Source: CAYOBW01 sp964402115
GTDB taxonomy: Bacteria; Verrucomicrobiota; Kiritimatiellia; UBA8416; CAYOBW01
DNA length: 7,376 bases
Direction of reading: 5' to 3'
Assembly: GCA_964402115.1 (NCBI GenBank)
Contig: CAYOBW010000338.1
Span: 1 to 7,376 of the forward strand
A program made the position numbers and the translations under genes. The notes beneath the pieces were generated by a model. The model worked only from the letters and a program-made list of their open reading frames with translations. It did not search any database and was not told where the DNA came from. Each line of letters starts with the position of its first letter. Within the stretch, counting starts at the first letter, position 1. Below are positions 5,615-7,376 of this stretch, piece by piece.

Positions 5615-6391
5615 GTGTTGGGTTTGAAACTGAAACGGCGACAGAAAGTGAGCACGCTCCCATTCCCGGGAGAGTGGGCAGCCATCGTCCTGCGGAACGT
5701 GCCCTACTACAGCCGGCTTCCCGCTGCGGACCGAAGCGAGCTGGAGGGCCACATTCAGGTCTTCCTGTCCGAGAAACGGTTCGAGGGGTGTGCCGGCCTG
5801 GCTGTCACCGAAGAGATCCGCGTGACGATCGCCGCCCACGCCTGCACGCTGCTGCTGCACCGGAACGCGGACTACTACCCCAGGCTCACCACGGTTCTGG
5901 TGTATCCGCATGCCTTCGTCGTACAGCGCTACCAACCCGGCCCCGGGGGCCAACCGGTCGAGGCCGAGCAGATACTGGCCGGCGAATCCTGGCATCAAGG
6001 CATTGTCATCCTGGCCTGGGACGAAGTGCAGCACGCGGCCATCGACATCCACGACGGCCATAACGTGGCGCTGCACGAGTTCGCGCACCAACTCGACGAG
6101 GAGGACGGACTCGCAAACGGTGTGCCTCGCCTGCCACAACGTGCCATGTACACGGCGTGGGCCAGGGTACTGGGACGAGACTACACGCAACTGATCAGCA
6201 GCACCGAAGCGGGGTGCGGCACGTTGATGGACGCTTACGGGGCCACGACTCCTGCCGAGTTTTTCGCCGTGGCCACGGAGTGCTTCTTCGAGACGCCGGC
6301 CGCTTTACGGGCTCAACACCCCGACTTGTATCGCGAACTCCAAGGCTACTACCGGCAGGACCCGGCCGCCCTGTTCCCGGCCCCCCCCTGA
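5615..6391 (+). CDS. mtfA: MtfA family zinc-dependent peptidase (M90)
   Basis: This protein of about 258 residues (E. coli MtfA has 265) is a soluble zinc aminopeptidase-like enzyme. The zinc motif HEFAH (154-158) lies in ALHEFAHQLDEEDG, and the third ligand is probably E222 in PAEFFAVATECFFETP (213-228). Other family segments are PFPGEWAAIV (16-25), TTVLVYPHAFVV (92-103) and SWHQGIVILAWDEV (125-138). E. coli MtfA binds and inactivates the repressor Mlc, affecting glucose PTS genes; no Mlc or PTS gene is seen here, so the target in this organism is unknown. The start is uncertain: GTG at 5615 follows GGGGG by six bases and gives the usual family N-terminus (VLGLKLKRRQKV); TTG at 5618 and GTGs at 5588 and 5591 are alternatives. 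It lies about 49 bases after the phosphoesterase gene and may be read from the same transcript. Confidence 0.85.
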   Translation: MLGLKLKRRQKVSTLPFPGEWAAIVLRNVPYYSRLPAADRSELEGHIQVFLSEKRFEGCAGLAVTEEIRVTIAAHACTLLLHRNADYYPRLTTVLVYPHAFVVQRYQPGPGGQPVEAEQILAGESWHQGIVILAWDEVQHAAIDIHDGHNVALHEFAHQLDEEDGLANGVPRLPQRAMYTAWARVLGRDYTQLISSTEAGCGTLMDAYGATTPAEFFAVATECFFETPAALRAQHPDLYRELQGYYRQDPAALFPAPP

Positions 6392-6434
6392 CTTGACGGC
6401 GAAACGGACGTCCTAGTGGCACAAAGGCTACATC

Positions 6435-6659
6435 ATGGACGCGACATTGAAGGCGAGCAAGACCTGTACGTTGGCTTTGTGGAGCCTCATTCTGGGCGTC
6501 CTCAGCCTGATGTGTCTCGGGATGTTCGCCTGCGTACCGGCCGTCGTCTGCGGGCATCTGGCACAATCACGGATCAAACAGTCAGGCGGGGTTCTCGGCG
6601 GCAGCGGACGGTTGCAGGATCGAGATGGTGGCGCCCAGCCTAAGCCCCTGACTCACTGA
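6435..6659 (+). pseudogene. Truncated DUF4190-type membrane protein, probably frameshifted
   Basis: The first 50 residues of this 74-residue reading frame match DUF4190 proteins: a hydrophobic stretch TLALWSLILGVLSLMCLG (12-29), then VPAVVCGHLAQSRIKQSGG (34-52) and GGSG. Intact family members continue with a glycine-rich second membrane helix (roughly GLAIAGLILGY). Here the frame runs instead into a polar tail, LQDRDGGAQPKPLTH. In the -1 frame the bases from about 6608 read TVAGS, resembling the missing AIAG. A frameshift near 6606-6612 therefore probably removed the second helix, and the restored frame still meets a stop soon after. AAAGG at 6423-6427 lies seven bases before the ATG, so a one-helix protein could still be made. 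It could be a genuine short variant, but the break at a conserved position argues for decay. Confidence 0.6.
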
Positions 6660-6672
6660 CGCGTTACCGCGC

Positions 6673-6697
6673 TTGATCCTGTTTGATCCTGTTTGAT
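6673..6697. repeat. Tandem repeat, 10-bp unit, 2.5 copies
   Basis: TTGATCCTGT occurs at 6673-6682 and 6683-6692, and a third partial copy TTGAT follows at 6693-6697. It lies between the truncated DUF4190 gene and the coding fragment ending at 6809. Its origin is probably replication slippage. Confidence 0.7.
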
Positions 6698-6809
6698 TGA
6701 CAGACCCGTTGCCGGTGTGTACCAGTATCGAATCAGCAAGGAGGAAGCCGGGCATGGCAACAGCGTGGACTTCGCGATCGCCGACGCAGCCTACCTCGTC
6801 AAGGCCTGA
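6687..6809 (+). pseudogene. Orphan coding fragment (C-terminal remnant or tiny ORF)
   Basis: A frame opened by a stop at 6684-6686 reads to TGA at 6807-6809, encoding VYQYRISKEEAGHGNSVDFA and then IADAAYLVKA from a GTG at 6717. Of the 30 codons from 6717, 25 end in G or C, as expected for real coding sequence in this genome, and the peptide looks protein-like. There is no ATG and no ribosome binding site at a sensible distance. I do not recognise the family. It is most likely the tail of a gene whose front has been deleted; a GTG-started 30-residue peptide is less likely. Confidence 0.35.
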
Positions 6810-6881
6810 TTCCCGTCACGATGTGAGTGGTCAGTCCACACTGGGATCCAGCCAAACAACAACCTGCATCCGGTACCCACA

Positions 6882-7241
6882 ATGACTACATCACCCGACA
6901 TCGGCGTGCTGCTGAAGATGTATCTATCCATGCTGGTGTCGCACCTGCCCACGATGCTGTTCTGCATCGCGGGGCTTGCCGTGATCTCCGTGAAATGGAA
7001 GCAGGCGCCCAAGGCCTGCCTCTGGGCGATGCTGGGGTTGGGACTCATGCTGCTCCTCTCCCTGGTCATGCCCCTCGCTTACACCCTGGTCAACTCCTGG
7101 CAGATGCAGGGCCACCCCTCGGTCCGGAACCTTGGGATGATCTATGCGGTGATGGGGTTTGTGTGGTCTGGATTCCATGTGGTCAGCATGGTCTTTCTGC
7201 TGATCGCCGTCTTCGCGGGCCGACCGAAGCCAGCCACCTGA
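6882..7241 (+). CDS. Small three-helix membrane protein, function unknown
   Basis: I do not recognise this 119-residue protein. Three hydrophobic segments stand out: about 16-37 (MLVSHLPTMLFCIAGLAVIS), 45-70 (ACLWAMLGLGLMLLLSLVMP and on) and 84-112 (LGMIYAVMGFVWSGFHVVSM and on). Positive charges between the first two helices (KWKQAPK, 38-44) and at the C-terminus (GRPK) suggest an N-out, C-in topology in the inner membrane by the positive-inside rule. No catalytic or ligand motif is visible. No clear Shine-Dalgarno precedes the ATG at 6882; later ATGs at residues 13 or 17 are possible starts, but both would cut into the first helix region. The 222 bases before it hold only the tandem repeat and the orphan fragment. 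It is probably a real gene because its coding bias is high and the three helices are cleanly spaced. Confidence 0.65.
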   Translation: MTTSPDIGVLLKMYLSMLVSHLPTMLFCIAGLAVISVKWKQAPKACLWAMLGLGLMLLLSLVMPLAYTLVNSWQMQGHPSVRNLGMIYAVMGFVWSGFHVVSMVFLLIAVFAGRPKPAT

Positions 7242-7249
7242 ATCCAGGT
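7236..7249 (+). other. Small hairpin over the stop of the three-helix gene
   Basis: ACCTG (7236-7240) and CAGGT (7245-7249) pair around an AATC loop that includes the last base of the stop codon. It is short and lacks a T run, so it may be chance. Confidence 0.25.
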
Positions 7250-7314
7250 CGCTGCAGGGAACGGTCCACAAGGCATTTGCCCCAAGACGAGGTTCAGCGC
7301 GTCAGGCAAGCAGC

Positions 7315-7343
7315 CGGGTTCTGACCGGACCGCCGGGAACCCG
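7315..7343 (+). other. Strong compound hairpin in the gap before the next gene
   Basis: CGGGTTC (7315-7321) is perfectly complementary to GAACCCG (7337-7343). Inside, CCGG (7325-7328) can pair with CCGG (7333-7336) around an ACCG loop, so the element is a 7-bp stem, a 3-base bulge and a 4-bp stem. It could stop transcription from the membrane-protein gene, but no T run follows, so a Rho-independent role is doubtful. Confidence 0.4.
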
Positions 7344-7365
7344 CGCCTCAACGCTGACGTGCGCC

Positions 7366-7372
7366 AAAGGAG
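7366..7372 (+). promoter_or_regulatory. Ribosome binding site of a gene beginning outside the window
   Basis: AAAGGAG, followed by ACAA at the window edge, is a near-perfect Shine-Dalgarno. The same AAAGGAGACA string precedes the TM1266-like gene at 1325-1334. The start codon should lie within a few bases past 7376. Confidence 0.6.
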
Positions 7373-7376
7373 ACAA

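Noticed and set aside
6697..6725. Promoter with a perfect TTGACA at 6697-6702
   Set aside because: The expected -10 position reads TACCAG, a poor match, and the box partly overlaps a slippage repeat.
1..7376. CRISPR array or insertion sequence
   Set aside because: No spaced repeats of suitable length, no transposase-like protein and no paired terminal inverted repeats were found.

Overview
The window is GC-rich bacterial DNA. All recognisable protein genes and the single tRNA lie on the + strand. The gene content points tentatively to an anaerobic or facultative member of the PVC group (Kiritimatiellota, Lentisphaerota or Planctomycetota relatives): a DUF1638 protein, a TM1266-type small protein, a secreted GH62 arabinofuranosidase, a secreted LamG/metallophosphoesterase fusion, and an MtfA-type peptidase. 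No marker gene fixes the phylum, so this is inference.

Layout. (1) 1-884: a leader with competing inverted repeats, then a DUF1638 protein of unknown function. (2) 936-1119: a promoter, tRNA-Leu(CAA), and a possible terminator hairpin. (3) 1231-2403: a near-consensus sigma70-type promoter drives a two-gene unit made of an 87-residue TM1266-like ACT/ferredoxin-fold protein and a HisF-like (beta/alpha)8 barrel. The barrel keeps both catalytic aspartates of HisF but has lost residues that link HisF to its glutaminase partner HisH, and no hisH is present in the window. (4) 2472-3512: a secreted GH62 alpha-L-arabinofuranosidase with all three expected catalytic acids. (5) 3643-5565: a secreted LamG + fibronectin-III-like + calcineurin-like phosphoesterase. 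(6) 5615-6391: an MtfA (M90) zinc peptidase. (7) 6435-6809: a decayed-looking patch with a truncated, probably frameshifted DUF4190 membrane protein, a short tandem repeat and an orphan coding fragment. (8) 6882-7241: a small unrecognised three-helix membrane protein, then a strong hairpin and, at the very edge, a ribosome binding site for a gene starting just outside.

Working together. The two secreted proteins fit a polysaccharide-degrading lifestyle: arabinose removal from arabinoxylan or arabinan, and cleavage of a phosphoester near a bound glycan. The TM1266-like/HisF-like pair looks co-transcribed and is the most unusual part of the window. Its partner change suggests a barrel that uses free ammonia, or that has taken on another role under control of a small ligand-binding protein. 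No CRISPR array, transposase, integrase or phage gene was seen.
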